From NCBI RefSeq assembly GCF_005280205.1, contig NZ_SUND01000011.1, positions 1-64,000 of the forward strand: a stretch of DNA of 64,000 nt. The letters are read 5' to 3'. The notes beneath the pieces were generated by a model that was not told the DNA's origin, did no database searches, and saw only the letters and a program-made list of their open reading frames with translations. The translations under genes and the position numbers were made by a program. Positions 34,822-44,104 of this stretch are shown one piece after another. This DNA is from Bacillus yapensis. Its GTDB lineage: Bacteria; Bacillota; Bacilli; Bacillales; Cytobacillaceae. Position 1 is the stretch's first letter. Every line of letters begins with the position of its first letter.

Positions 34822-35937
34822 CTAAACTTCTATTTTGTGAGGTTCTAAACCTTTTTTTCGATATAAATGATGAATAAAAATTCTAAGGATAGGGGGAACA
34901 ACAAAAAAGATAAAAAACAACCTAAACAACTGATATCCTGCCACGATGGAAAGATCAGCATGAATCTCTGCAGCAATTATCCCCATTTGATCCATTCCTC
35001 CTGGAGCCAAACTAAGAGCACTTGTGGAGAATGATATATGTTTCATATGTGCAAAGAGCCAACTCAATCCCCAGGATCCTAACAGAAGCAAAACTCCTGA
35101 ACTAATTGCCACCCCAACCATTTTTAATTTATGTTCAATTTCTTCAAAGTGAATTAATAAACCAATATACGACCCGATCATTAATTGGGATACATCTAGT
35201 ACACTAGATGGAAGTGATGGACCTTGAAATCCTACTAATCCAACGATTGCAGTACCAAAAATAGGACCAACTAAGTATGGGGTTGGGAATTTAAACTTCT
35301 TCGCAAGTATAATAGATAATAGAACAACAGGTATGAAAACCAATATATTTGGGAACAAATCAACTAAAGTAATTGTTGGAGAATGGATCACCATTGATGC
35401 ATTAGTGGAGCCATTCTTAACCAATGGACTGAATACTAACAAAGGTACAAAAATAATAATCAAGATCAACCTCGATACCTGTAGAAATGTCACAATTGAA
35501 AGATTGACTCCTTTAATTTCTTCTCCTAAAAGAAGCATCTGTGACAGTCCCCCCGGAATACTTCCAATCAGTACAGATGGATAGTCCAATCCAGTTATTT
35601 TGGAAATTAGATAAGCTAAAGCAACGCAAAAGCCGATAATGAAAATCGTTGCTAGGAATATGGATGGGAGCTGAATCAGTATTAATCTTAACGCATCCTT
35701 AGTAAACGATAAACCAATAGAATAACCTACAATGACAATGGCAATATCTCGCATTCTCCTAGGCCAGTATAATTTTAGTCCCATCCTCGAAGCGATAAGA
35801 ACCGAGACCATAGAACCAAGTAACCATGGAATCGGAAGATGGATAAAGTTTGCGATCAGCGCTCCCGCTATCGCAATGACTAAAGTCCTCAATATCAATA
35901 TGAGTATCTGAATATGAAATTTTTTTATTTCAATCAA
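34822..35937 (-). CDS. AbrB/AmoA-like membrane protein (PF05145 type)
   Basis: Membrane protein of about 371 residues with ten or so helices and two similar halves, each with a glycine-rich segment (IPGGLSQMLLL and LAPGGMDQMGII). This fits the membrane family misleadingly named AbrB, not the DNA-binding AbrB. Members are suspected transporters. The start is taken as TTG 35937 after GAGGTG with 9-bp spacing; a GTG or longer frame is possible. It has a terminator of its own and is probably not in the sigma-54 unit. Confidence 0.7.
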   Translation of the reverse strand: MIEIKKFHIQILILILRTLVIAIAGALIANFIHLPIPWLLGSMVSVLIASRMGLKLYWPRRMRDIAIVIVGYSIGLSFTKDALRLILIQLPSIFLATIFIIGFCVALAYLISKITGLDYPSVLIGSIPGGLSQMLLLGEEIKGVNLSIVTFLQVSRLILIIIFVPLLVFSPLVKNGSTNASMVIHSPTITLVDLFPNILVFIPVVLLSIILAKKFKFPTPYLVGPIFGTAIVGLVGFQGPSLPSSVLDVSQLMIGSYIGLLIHFEEIEHKLKMVGVAISSGVLLLLGSWGLSWLFAHMKHISFSTSALSLAPGGMDQMGIIAAEIHADLSIVAGYQLFRLFFIFFVVPPILRIFIHHLYRKKGLEPHKIEV

Positions 35938-36130
35938 AAGATAGTTCACCTCTTTTACAATTCCAAGTATATGGCAAATACACACTTGTTACCACCTAAA
36001 TATCTCCGAGGTAAAAATTCCCACCGCAAAATTTGTAGGATTTACAAATCCTTTGAAGGATTATATCTATTGTTGTAGAAATTAAGAAAATGGGAGAATA
36101 AATTGGGCGTTTTTAGGGGGATTCTGTGTC

Positions 36131-37384
36131 TTGCTAGAGAATATTGGTCACATACTATATCATGTTCTAATTGTCATCTTTCCTATTCTTGTATTCTATT
36201 TTTTAGCCATACTAAAAAATATCTATTCTAGTAAATCTCACAGAGGAAAGCTATTAGGAATGGTTATTATCATTCTCCTATTAACGATGTCCTTTCCAGT
36301 TAGTTATGTAAATGGGTTTGAGTATGATTTCAGGTTAATACCCATTATTGTCGCTTTCATGTATATCGGGATGATACCCGGAATCATCACTGTCATCATT
36401 ATGTTGTTTTATTTGTATTACTTGGATGAAATCAACCTCTTAATATTATTTATCAACTATTCTATTATCACAGTTATTTTTTATTATCTTAGAAAAAAAT
36501 TCAAACTACTTAGCTTGAAAAAAAAGCTTCTTTCCATTAGTGCCGTCTATTGGCTTATAACGTTAACTAGAAGTATTACGATGATTAAAAGAGAGCAACT
36601 TGACTACATTCTAACGGTTTTTATTTTCTCTTTAATCACTTGGTTCACGTTAATGCTTGTCTTCCTTCTTATTGAAAATCTGAAACAACAATTATTTTTA
36701 CAACGGGAGTTAAAACGTTCTGAAAAACTGAATGTAATTAGCCAGCTTGCTGCATCGGTTGCTCACGAGGTAAGAAATCCAATGACGACGATTAACGGTT
36801 TTTTACAGTTGATCAAGAGGGATGAAAATATTACCGATACACAACGGAATTATATCGATATTTCTTTGGGAGAATTGACTCGTGCTCAGGATATTATTAA
36901 TGATTATCTATCTTTAGCAAGGCCGAATAACTCATCGTTTCAAATGGTCAACATTAGCGAAGAATTGACGAAAACAATCGAGCTTATGACTTCTTATACA
37001 AATCTCCAAAATATTGAAGTAGTTTCAAGAATTGAAGATAACCTCTATATAAATGGGAATACTGATGAAGTTAAACAGGTCTTTATTAATATCTTAAAAA
37101 ATGGAATCGAGGCCATGGAGAGTAATGGAAAACTAGAAATACAGGCCTATGCCGCTAGCAAAAAAGTAATCATTAAAATTGCCGATAATGGTGAAGGCAT
37201 GACCAAATCACAACTTTCTCGGATTGGTACACCCTTTTATTCCACAAAAGAAAAAGGAACTGGAATTGGCCTGACGATTTCCTTTCAAATTATTGAACAG
37301 TTAAAGGGGAAAATTAACATTAAAAGTGAATACGGGATGGGAACTACTTTTATTATTGAGTTGCCTTTTTATGAGGGGATGTAG
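36131..37384 (+). CDS. Membrane sensor histidine kinase, KinB-like
   Basis: Protein of 417 residues: about six N-terminal membrane helices (residues 5-190), then HisKA with phospho-acceptor His in VAHEVRNPM and an HATPase domain with N box NILKNGIEAM, G1 IADNGEGM and G2 GTGIGLTIS. The H-box wording is that of the Bacillus sporulation kinases, and the layout is KinB-like. No response regulator is adjacent, which also fits phosphorelay kinases. Start TTG at 36131 after AGGGGG. Confidence 0.85.
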   Translation: MLENIGHILYHVLIVIFPILVFYFLAILKNIYSSKSHRGKLLGMVIIILLLTMSFPVSYVNGFEYDFRLIPIIVAFMYIGMIPGIITVIIMLFYLYYLDEINLLILFINYSIITVIFYYLRKKFKLLSLKKKLLSISAVYWLITLTRSITMIKREQLDYILTVFIFSLITWFTLMLVFLLIENLKQQLFLQRELKRSEKLNVISQLAASVAHEVRNPMTTINGFLQLIKRDENITDTQRNYIDISLGELTRAQDIINDYLSLARPNNSSFQMVNISEELTKTIELMTSYTNLQNIEVVSRIEDNLYINGNTDEVKQVFINILKNGIEAMESNGKLEIQAYAASKKVIIKIADNGEGMTKSQLSRIGTPFYSTKEKGTGIGLTISFQIIEQLKGKINIKSEYGMGTTFIIELPFYEGM

Positions 37385-37395
37385 TGTCGCATACG

Positions 37396-37431
37396 AAAAA
37401 GGATTGGGTTCTAGTTATCCAATCCTTTTTT
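37396..37431. terminator. Bidirectional terminator, kinase and P-loop gene
   Basis: AAAAAGGATTGG (37396-37407) pairs with CCAATCCTTTTT (37419-37430). It serves both converging genes and overlaps the end of the minus-strand gene. Confidence 0.85.
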
Positions 37432-37968
37432 CAGCTCTAGGTGATTCATAATAACATGGATAATGTCTCTTGCTGGTAATGTTCCATCAATGACTATATC
37501 TGCAGTAGGCTTTATTGTTTGTAGCATATGAAGATATGCCTGTCTCCCTCTAGAAATATAAATTTCCATATCTACTAAGATATCTTCCGTCGAGCCTTCA
37601 CGAAAATCCCTGAGGATCCGGCGAGCCATAGCAATATCTAATGGGGTGTCTACAAAGACTGAAAAATCAATGAACTCCGTTACTAGAGAATGTTCATAAG
37701 AAAAAGGAAAATCTAACATAATGAAATCGAGAGGTTCAGCTAGTAACAGATTTAGATCCTTTAAAAGCGGTGCTAAATTCCATTCGTTCGGATTCCCTCC
37801 ATTCTCAATCCAATCAACAATATCATCTGGACCTTTAAAATCATAGTCATCAAAAAAGAGAGTCCTTGAATTATCCAAGCTCTGAGCTAGCTGTTTTGTA
37901 ATTGTTGTTTTCCCTCCACCAGAAATAGCTGCAATAGCGATAACAAGTGGTGACTTTCCGTTTATCAT
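37411..37968 (-). CDS. P-loop kinase, uridine kinase-like
   Basis: Protein of 185 residues with Walker A AAISGGGKTT near residue 14 and an Asp pair FFDDYDF where nucleoside-kinase-like proteins bind substrate. The remainder (VFVDTPLDIAMARRILRD) fits a uridine/AAA-type small-molecule kinase. It is preceded by GGAGG and stands alone. Substrate not known. Confidence 0.75.
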   Translation of the reverse strand: MINGKSPLVIAIAAISGGGKTTITKQLAQSLDNSRTLFFDDYDFKGPDDIVDWIENGGNPNEWNLAPLLKDLNLLLAEPLDFIMLDFPFSYEHSLVTEFIDFSVFVDTPLDIAMARRILRDFREGSTEDILVDMEIYISRGRQAYLHMLQTIKPTADIVIDGTLPARDIIHVIMNHLELKKGLDN

Positions 37969-38102
37969 AAAAAACCTCCAATCATGATTCGTCTAAATAG
38001 TTACTTTCCTGTCTGAATTGGTGAAATACTTATATATTCTAGATGATTACGAACTTTAACTTGGGGATATTTTAACAATAACAAAATCCTCCTTTTAAAG
38101 GA

Positions 38103-38134
38103 ATAATAAAAGACCAAACCGAATGATTTGGTCT
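38103..38134 (-). terminator. Terminator after tatA
   Basis: On the minus strand AGACCAAA (38127-38134) pairs with TTTGGTCT (38111-38118), followed by a T-rich tract. Confidence 0.75.
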
Positions 38135-38189
38135 ACTTGTTATAGTCGTGCTTCTACTATATATTAAATAAAACTTGCTTAATACATAT

Positions 38190-38381
38190 TTATAGTTGTT
38201 TTTCTTCAACCATTTCTATAACTTCCTCATCCTCATCAATAATAGAGGTAGCTGTTCGTTTAAACTCTGATAAGGTCTTTCCCACAGCAGAACCGATTTC
38301 CGGAAGCTTTTTCGGTCCAAACACGATCAACGCAATGATTAAAATAAGGATTAATCCAGGAATACCAATATTCGATAACAT
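38190..38381 (-). CDS. tatA: Twin-arginine translocase subunit TatA/TatE
   Basis: Protein of 63 residues: an N-terminal membrane helix ([22 protein letters not shown]) broken here into helix and FGPKKLP hinge, then an amphipathic helix [13 protein letters not shown] and an acidic tail. It forms the pore of the Tat pathway. The ATG at 38381 follows AGAGGTGG. It lies 12 bp after the GMC oxidoreductase, whose partner has a Tat signal, so it is probably dedicated to this complex. Confidence 0.93.
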   Translation of the reverse strand: MLSNIGIPGLILILIIALIVFGPKKLPEIGSAVGKTLSEFKRTATSIIDEDEEVIEMVEEKQL

Positions 38382-38393
38382 ACTGACCACCTC

Positions 38394-40118
38394 TTAAGCT
38401 AAAATTCCACCTTTATCTCTATATGACAAAATCCCTTCAGCTGCTCGGTAAGCTAAAGCCCCAACCGTCCCAGTTGGATTATAGCCGCTATTATGAGGGA
38501 AGGCTGTCGCACCAACGACAAAGACATTTTCAGCATCCCACATTTGCATATAATTATTAACGGCCGATGCATCTGGGTCTGCTCCCATAATGACACCACC
38601 TGTATTATGAGTCGATTGATAAGTCGTGATATCATATGGACCTAGCTCTTCAAATGGGTCCACTAGATCAGCACCCATTTCTTTCATGATTTCAATACAG
38701 CGTTCATTTAAATACTTGGCTAGCTGCCGGTCCTGTTCTTCAAAATCAAAGGTAATCCGCACTAATGGGTCACCGAACTCATCCTTATAGGTTGGATCGA
38801 GATCAAGATAATGGTGCTTAAACGGCATACTAGCCCCTTGTCCCCCAACGGATAACATCCGATTAGCATATTTAACCGAATTTGCTTTAAACTCTTTTCC
38901 CCATGTAGGTGTTCCTTTTGGTACTTTGTTGTTAGATATCGGACGAAGTCCTGTTTGAGAAATAGCAATCGATCCGCCATGAATGAAATTTAGCTTCGTA
39001 TGATCAAAATTATCGCCATTATAATCATCGAGCACCATGCCAAGTGCACCTGCACCAGCAAAAGTATTGAACTCTTCTTTTTCAAAAAAGCCTGTGGCAC
39101 TCCCTTTTTGAACTTGATAAGCATAATTTTTCCCGATAACTCCAGTCCCAGAGTTAGGATTATACGGACGACCAATGCCTGATTGCAGCAATAATCTTAC
39201 ATTATTAAAAACATAGCTTGTGAGTACCACGATGTCCGCAGGCTGTTCAATTTCTTCGCCTGTTGTTGTGTCGATATACATAACTCCTGTTGCCTTGTTA
39301 CCTGATTTCAACACCCGTCTCACATTCGAATGAGTACGTATTTCAAACTTTCCTGTCTTTTTCGCTACTGGAATTACCGTTACAACTGGGTCAGCTTTCG
39401 CTCCATATTCACAACCAAATCGCTCACAATACGCACAATATTGACAAGCCGCCCGCGAAACCCCGTCAGGATTTGTATACGCCTCTGATAGATTTCCAGA
39501 AGGACGATTATATGGATGGAGCTTTAAGTTTGTTGCTGCTTTACGGAATTTTTCCAGTGCCGGTGTTGTTTTCATCGGCGGAGTTGGATATGGGCTAGAT
39601 CTTTTTGGCCCAAGGGGATTTTCTTCCCCGGAAATGCCGGCCATTTTTTCAAATTTATCAAAATAGGGCTCCAGTTCATCATAGGTAATACCCCAATCCT
39701 GAATCGTCATGTCCTTTGGAATCTTTTTTTCCCCATACCTTTCAATTGTTTTGCTACGAATCTCAAAATCGTAAGGAAGAAAACGATAGGTTTGCCCGTT
39801 CCAATGAACCCCTGATCCGCCTAAATTATCGCCCAATATAAAAGAACCATATTGGCGCATAGGAAGTGCTCGAAGCTTTTCATTGCCTCTGAACGTAATG
39901 GTCTCCTTCGAAAGATCCTGCATTAGCTCATATCTGAGAGCATAACGCAGTTCATCATGCACCATAAAGTAATCTTCCGTTTTTCGTTCTTTTCCTCTTT
40001 CTAATCCGACGCAATTTAGGCCTTGTTTCGTTAGCTCCGCAGCAATAATTCCGCCAGCCCAGCCAACACCAACAATGACCACATCTACTTTTGGTAATTT
40101 CTTCGCCACGCTCTTCAC
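38394..40118 (-). CDS. GMC oxidoreductase, gluconate 2-dehydrogenase large subunit-like
   Basis: Flavoprotein of 574 residues. FAD site VVIVGVGWAGG near residue 14; C-terminal HNTGG and NSGYNPTGTVGALA regions carry the GMC catalytic His/Asn. Two cysteine groups (ACQYCAYCERFGC) could hold an Fe-S cluster or bind a partner. It lacks its own signal and would be exported with subunit 3. Start may be the GTG at 40109, which has a better-placed GGGGTG. Oxidises a sugar or polyol at the cell surface; substrate unknown. Confidence 0.88.
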   Translation of the reverse strand: MKSVAKKLPKVDVVIVGVGWAGGIIAAELTKQGLNCVGLERGKERKTEDYFMVHDELRYALRYELMQDLSKETITFRGNEKLRALPMRQYGSFILGDNLGGSGVHWNGQTYRFLPYDFEIRSKTIERYGEKKIPKDMTIQDWGITYDELEPYFDKFEKMAGISGEENPLGPKRSSPYPTPPMKTTPALEKFRKAATNLKLHPYNRPSGNLSEAYTNPDGVSRAACQYCAYCERFGCEYGAKADPVVTVIPVAKKTGKFEIRTHSNVRRVLKSGNKATGVMYIDTTTGEEIEQPADIVVLTSYVFNNVRLLLQSGIGRPYNPNSGTGVIGKNYAYQVQKGSATGFFEKEEFNTFAGAGALGMVLDDYNGDNFDHTKLNFIHGGSIAISQTGLRPISNNKVPKGTPTWGKEFKANSVKYANRMLSVGGQGASMPFKHHYLDLDPTYKDEFGDPLVRITFDFEEQDRQLAKYLNERCIEIMKEMGADLVDPFEELGPYDITTYQSTHNTGGVIMGADPDASAVNNYMQMWDAENVFVVGATAFPHNSGYNPTGTVGALAYRAAEGILSYRDKGGILA

Positions 40119-40127
40119 CCCATTCTA

Positions 40128-40880
40128 TTAATGTCCTAAATGATCCTTAAGACTCTTTGGTGCAATTACCTTAAACTCTTGATCAATCACATCCGTATAG
40201 GCCATTTGACTACCTGGATAATTGCGCATTTTCCAGCCATCCATATTGCGATTTCCACTATATAACGGATCACTATAAGCCCCTTCTAATGTTGCGGTCC
40301 TCATCATATTAAAAAATCCACTAGGAGAAATCGTTGTAAGCTGAACCTTATCTTCGGCAAAATCCGTTAAAACCTCAATTTGCTGCTCCTCATCTAAGTC
40401 AATAAAGTTCTTTTCAAATTTTTTTAAACTATGATTTTGTAGTTCTCGAAGTCCAATATCAAAAATCTCACGTCGTCTAAGGCGACCTTGATACCCTTGA
40501 ACTTTTTCACCTTTAAAAAATGGCGGTTGCATGTATTCCCTTGCATTAAACCCCCAGTCTCCACTTAATTGATGATCAATAAAATAAGCCACTCCTAAAT
40601 CCTTTGCCCCTGGACCATTATCATCGGCTGGGAAAATTCGCTCTGTCGCTGCTTCGACCATTCGAAACTGTTGTTGTGTAAAAAACATGAGGGCAAGATT
40701 ATAATTCTCAGCTTTTTGTTCGGTTTTAACTCCGTCTTTATCCGTTTTGTCCTTAAATGGGATTAAACTACCTAATGCACCACCTACTGCCAGTCCACCA
40801 ATGGCGATCCCAGAATTCTTTAGAAATCTACGGCGAGTAAGAGATTCATTTTTTTCCTGTTGGTTAGCATTTTCAGCCAT
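40128..40880 (-). CDS. Gluconate 2-dehydrogenase subunit 3-like Tat substrate
   Basis: Protein of 250 residues with a twin-arginine signal: R16-R-R-F-L-K21 then a hydrophobic glycine-rich stretch (IAIGGLAVGGALG). The mature part matches the subunit 3 family, including FPADDNGPGAKDLGVAYF. ATG at 40880 follows AGGAGGTGGATTTT. It carries the GMC subunit across the membrane in folded form. First gene of the unit with GMC and TatA. Confidence 0.9.
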   Translation of the reverse strand: MAENANQQEKNESLTRRRFLKNSGIAIGGLAVGGALGSLIPFKDKTDKDGVKTEQKAENYNLALMFFTQQQFRMVEAATERIFPADDNGPGAKDLGVAYFIDHQLSGDWGFNAREYMQPPFFKGEKVQGYQGRLRRREIFDIGLRELQNHSLKKFEKNFIDLDEEQQIEVLTDFAEDKVQLTTISPSGFFNMMRTATLEGAYSDPLYSGNRNMDGWKMRNYPGSQMAYTDVIDQEFKVIAPKSLKDHLGH

Positions 40881-40990
40881 AAAATCCACCTCCTACATTT
40901 TACCGATAGATTGCCCCAAAAAAATCCATTCATACACAGAAATAATTTGGGCAAGATAACTTAAAATCTATTTTTTAGAGGTGGAAAAAT

Positions 40991-41713
40991 ATGAAAAAAG
41001 TTTGGAAAATAGCGGTTCCTTTAGGAGTCATATTGACCCTTTCGGCGTGCGCAGGACAGCAAAATGAAGTGGATGAAACTGTTCAAGCAGAAGAAGGACA
41101 GCATATCGACACTCACAGCCCTCATGCAACAAATGTTTATGACAAAAGCGTATCTACTGAAAATTTGAATGATGGCTTAATTATCCCAAGTGAAAATGGC
41201 GAAAAAAGACAAACTACCGATGAACACGGTGGAATGACTCATGGAGCCGGAACAGATGTCTATAGTATGATTGGAAGTTCCGGGTTACACGATGGAGGGA
41301 TTTCTTCTCACCTAGAGTCAAGATTAGGTGGTGAAGGAATTAGCGGGATAAAGGTTTTTGTTTTAGATGACACGGTTATTCTTGCACGAGCAGCAGCTGA
41401 AACGACTTCGAATCAATATGATTCGATGCAGGACCATGTTCTTAACAGTGCCAACGGAATAACAAATCCTAATGGGAATAATCAGGACGCACCACAGGAG
41501 ACAGCAGCTCCAGATGTGGATGACAATCTTGATAAAGCAAAAAATTACATGAACAAAGTTTTTAATGGTAATGTTCAAACCCTAACCGTTACCAATCCGA
41601 AAGCAGTGACGCTGATCGAAAAAATTAAAAATGATTTGAAGAAAGATAACGTTCCGTATGAGGCTGTTTCGCAGGATATTATTACACTTGTGAAGATGAC
41701 GAGGGAGAAATAA
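40991..41713 (+). CDS. YhcN/YlaJ family sporulation lipoprotein
   Basis: Lipoprotein of 240 residues with lipobox LSAC (Cys20). The C-terminal half has the YhcN/YlaJ pattern: GISGIKVFVLDDTVILAR followed by a long helix region and TVTNPKAVTLIEKI. Family members are found in the spore inner membrane or coat and some help germination. The middle (about 60-100) is rich in Gly, His and Ser. Forespore expression is expected, but I see no convincing sigma-G promoter. Confidence 0.85.
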   Translation: MKKVWKIAVPLGVILTLSACAGQQNEVDETVQAEEGQHIDTHSPHATNVYDKSVSTENLNDGLIIPSENGEKRQTTDEHGGMTHGAGTDVYSMIGSSGLHDGGISSHLESRLGGEGISGIKVFVLDDTVILARAAAETTSNQYDSMQDHVLNSANGITNPNGNNQDAPQETAAPDVDDNLDKAKNYMNKVFNGNVQTLTVTNPKAVTLIEKIKNDLKKDNVPYEAVSQDIITLVKMTREK

Positions 41714-41714
41714 G

Positions 41715-41744
41715 AAAAAACGCAGGAATTCCTGCGTTTTTCTT
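41715..41744. terminator. Bidirectional terminator
   Basis: AAAAACGCAGG and CCTGCGTTTTT form a perfect stem around AATT, with A and T runs on both sides; it serves the converging yhcN-like and carboxylase genes. Confidence 0.9.
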
Positions 41745-41754
41745 ATGAGCCTCT

Positions 41755-43305
41755 CTATACCGGATATACCCCATGCTTCCGCTCAGTAAATACTTGATAC
41801 TTGGATGTGTATATTTCCAGACGATTGGCAAGTTCATCACGAAGGCTGTTCGGTTCGACAATTCCATCAATAATCATTTCAGAGGCTAGACGATAAATAT
41901 CGATGTCCTGGTCGTATTCTTGCCGCTTCTGCTGAATAAATGCCGGCCGTTCCTCTTCAGGAAGAGCCGCGATTTTATTGGCGTACACTGCATTCACGGC
42001 CGCTTCTGGTCCCATAACGGCAATTTTTGCTGAAGGCAAAGCTAAGCAGCAATCAGGTTCAAAGGCGGGACCTGCCATTGCATAAAGCCCAGCTCCATAC
42101 GCTTTTCTGACGATAACCGAAATCTTCGGTACAGTTGCCTCACTCATCGCGGAAATCATTTTTGCCCCATGACGAATAATGCCGACACGCTCTACCTTGG
42201 TTCCGATCATGAAACCTGGAACATCTGTTAAAAACAAGAGCGGGATGTGGTAAGCATCACACAAAGTAATGAACTTCGCTGCTTTATCAGCCGAATCATG
42301 GAACAGGACCCCTCCTTTTACACGTGGCTGATTAGCAAGTATTCCAATCGACTGACCGTTCAATCGGGCAAAACCTGTGATCAACTCAGGGGCAAACAGT
42401 TTTTTAATTTCACAAAAAGAATCCTCATCGATGAGTCGATCAATTAATTCGTACATATTAAAAGGAGCATTCTGATTCTTTGGAAGCAACTCCTCAATTG
42501 ATTTTTCAAATCGCTTAGGCGAAATAGACTTCACTACTTCTGGCTTTTCTTTATAATTCTGTGGAAAATACGTTAGATAGCGGCGGGCAAAAGTTAATGC
42601 CTCTTCTTCTGTTTTAACCAATACATCTCCACAGCCTGAGACTGAGCAATGCATTTTCGCGCCACCCATTTCTTCAAGTGTCACCTTTTCACCAATGACC
42701 ATTTCCGCCATCCTTGGTGAACCGAGGTACATTGACGCATTTCCCTCAACCATCACGACAATATCGCAAAATGCTGGAATATAAGCACCACCCGCTGCAG
42801 ATGGTCCAAATAGTAAGCATATTTGCGGAACCTTCCCGGATAGTTTTACTTGATTGTAAAAAATTCGCCCAGCCCCGCGCCTGCCTGGAAACATTTCGAT
42901 TTGATCGGTAATTCGCGCACCTGCCGAATCGACTAAATACAGCATCGGGACCTGAAGTTTCTCTGCTGTCTCTTGAATTCGGATGATTTTCTCCACTGTG
43001 CGAGCTCCCCATGACCCTGCTTTAACTGTTGAATCATTGGCCATCACACAGACTGTGCGACCATGAATTTTCCCAATACCTGTGACCACGCCATCTGCTG
43101 GCAGTCCATCCTCCATACAGTTAGCAAAGAAGGCATCTTCTACTTTTAATCCTTCATCAAAAAGTAGTTCAAGGCGCTTGCGAACATATAGCTTACCTTT
43201 TTCCGCATTTTTTTCATGATATCCTTTTGCGCCGCCTTGTTTAATCTTTTCAACGAGTTCATGATATTGTTCCATTTTTTCTTCCCCCTGTGCTTGAACA
43301 GCCAT
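41755..43305 (-). CDS. yngE: Acyl-CoA carboxylase carboxyltransferase (methylcrotonyl-CoA type)
   Basis: Carboxyltransferase of 516 residues with both crotonase-like halves in one chain, as in MCC and PCC beta subunits. Conserved oxyanion segments are GPSAAGGAYIPAFCD and the C-terminal KAYGAGLYAMAG. In this operon it should carboxylate 3-methylcrotonyl-CoA in leucine breakdown. Start may be the ATG at 43275, which is preceded by GGGGGAAG. Confidence 0.92.
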   Translation of the reverse strand: MAVQAQGEEKMEQYHELVEKIKQGGAKGYHEKNAEKGKLYVRKRLELLFDEGLKVEDAFFANCMEDGLPADGVVTGIGKIHGRTVCVMANDSTVKAGSWGARTVEKIIRIQETAEKLQVPMLYLVDSAGARITDQIEMFPGRRGAGRIFYNQVKLSGKVPQICLLFGPSAAGGAYIPAFCDIVVMVEGNASMYLGSPRMAEMVIGEKVTLEEMGGAKMHCSVSGCGDVLVKTEEEALTFARRYLTYFPQNYKEKPEVVKSISPKRFEKSIEELLPKNQNAPFNMYELIDRLIDEDSFCEIKKLFAPELITGFARLNGQSIGILANQPRVKGGVLFHDSADKAAKFITLCDAYHIPLLFLTDVPGFMIGTKVERVGIIRHGAKMISAMSEATVPKISVIVRKAYGAGLYAMAGPAFEPDCCLALPSAKIAVMGPEAAVNAVYANKIAALPEEERPAFIQQKRQEYDQDIDIYRLASEMIIDGIVEPNSLRDELANRLEIYTSKYQVFTERKHGVYPV

Positions 43306-43308
43306 CCA

Positions 43309-44088
43309 TCATTCCCCCTTATATTGCGGTTTTCTTTTCTCTTTAAAAGCTGTTAATCCTTCGATACGATCTTTAGTAGGGATAGTCATGGCATAAGCCA
43401 TCTGTTCAAGTTCTAGACCTGTTTGTAAATCAACTTCCATTCCTTTATTGATAGCAATTTTTGCTTGAGCTACAGCAATTGGACCATTATCGGCAATTCT
43501 ATCGGCGATTTCCATCGCTTTTTGTAAAAGTTCCTCTTTCGGAACGACATATTCTACTAAGCCGATTTCCTTTGCCTCATATGCATCCACTCTCTGAGCT
43601 GTGAAAATTAGCTCCTTTGCCTTCCCTAAGCCGATGAGTCGAGGCAGACGTTGTGTACCACCTGCCCCTGGAATAATCGCTAACGACGTTTCAGTCAAGC
43701 CTACCTTTGCCGTTTCAGTAGCTATCCGAATATCACAGGCTAAAGCGAGTTCCAGCCCTCCCCCAAAGGCTACTCCATTAATAGCCGCAATCACTGGCAT
43801 CGGGAGTTGTTCAACAGAATTGATGACTAGACGAATTAAGGCTACTGTCTGCTTTACTTCAATAGGAGTCATCCTAGCTCGTTCCTTTAAATCTGCCCCT
43901 GCACAAAATACTTTTTCACCAGAGCCTGTGAGGATGACAGTCCGAATCGAAGAGTTATACTTAAAATCTTCGATGAGTTCTCTAAATTCAGTGAGCATTT
44001 GCATCGAAAAAGCATTAGCTGCTTCAGGTCGATTCAATGTAATTGTGGCGATATTTTTTTCGATTTTTAGTAAAACAGTTGCCGACAA
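43309..44088 (-). CDS. yngF: Methylglutaconyl-CoA hydratase-like enoyl-CoA hydratase
   Basis: Crotonase-fold protein of 259 residues with SGEKVFCAGADLKER and NGVAFGGGLELALACD, and Glu in GLTETSLAIIPGAGG. The TTG at 44088 follows AAAGGTGGG with good spacing and is preferred to the upstream GTG. By context it hydrates 3-methylglutaconyl-CoA to HMG-CoA. Confidence 0.9.
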   Translation of the reverse strand: MSATVLLKIEKNIATITLNRPEAANAFSMQMLTEFRELIEDFKYNSSIRTVILTGSGEKVFCAGADLKERARMTPIEVKQTVALIRLVINSVEQLPMPVIAAINGVAFGGGLELALACDIRIATETAKVGLTETSLAIIPGAGGTQRLPRLIGLGKAKELIFTAQRVDAYEAKEIGLVEYVVPKEELLQKAMEIADRIADNGPIAVAQAKIAINKGMEVDLQTGLELEQMAYAMTIPTKDRIEGLTAFKEKRKPQYKGE

Positions 44089-44104
44089 AATGGTGCCCAC
44101 CTTT

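Noticed and set aside
40881-40990. Sigma-G promoter for the yhcN-like gene
   Set aside because: CAT-containing stretches do not give the needed -10 and -35 pattern with proper spacing.
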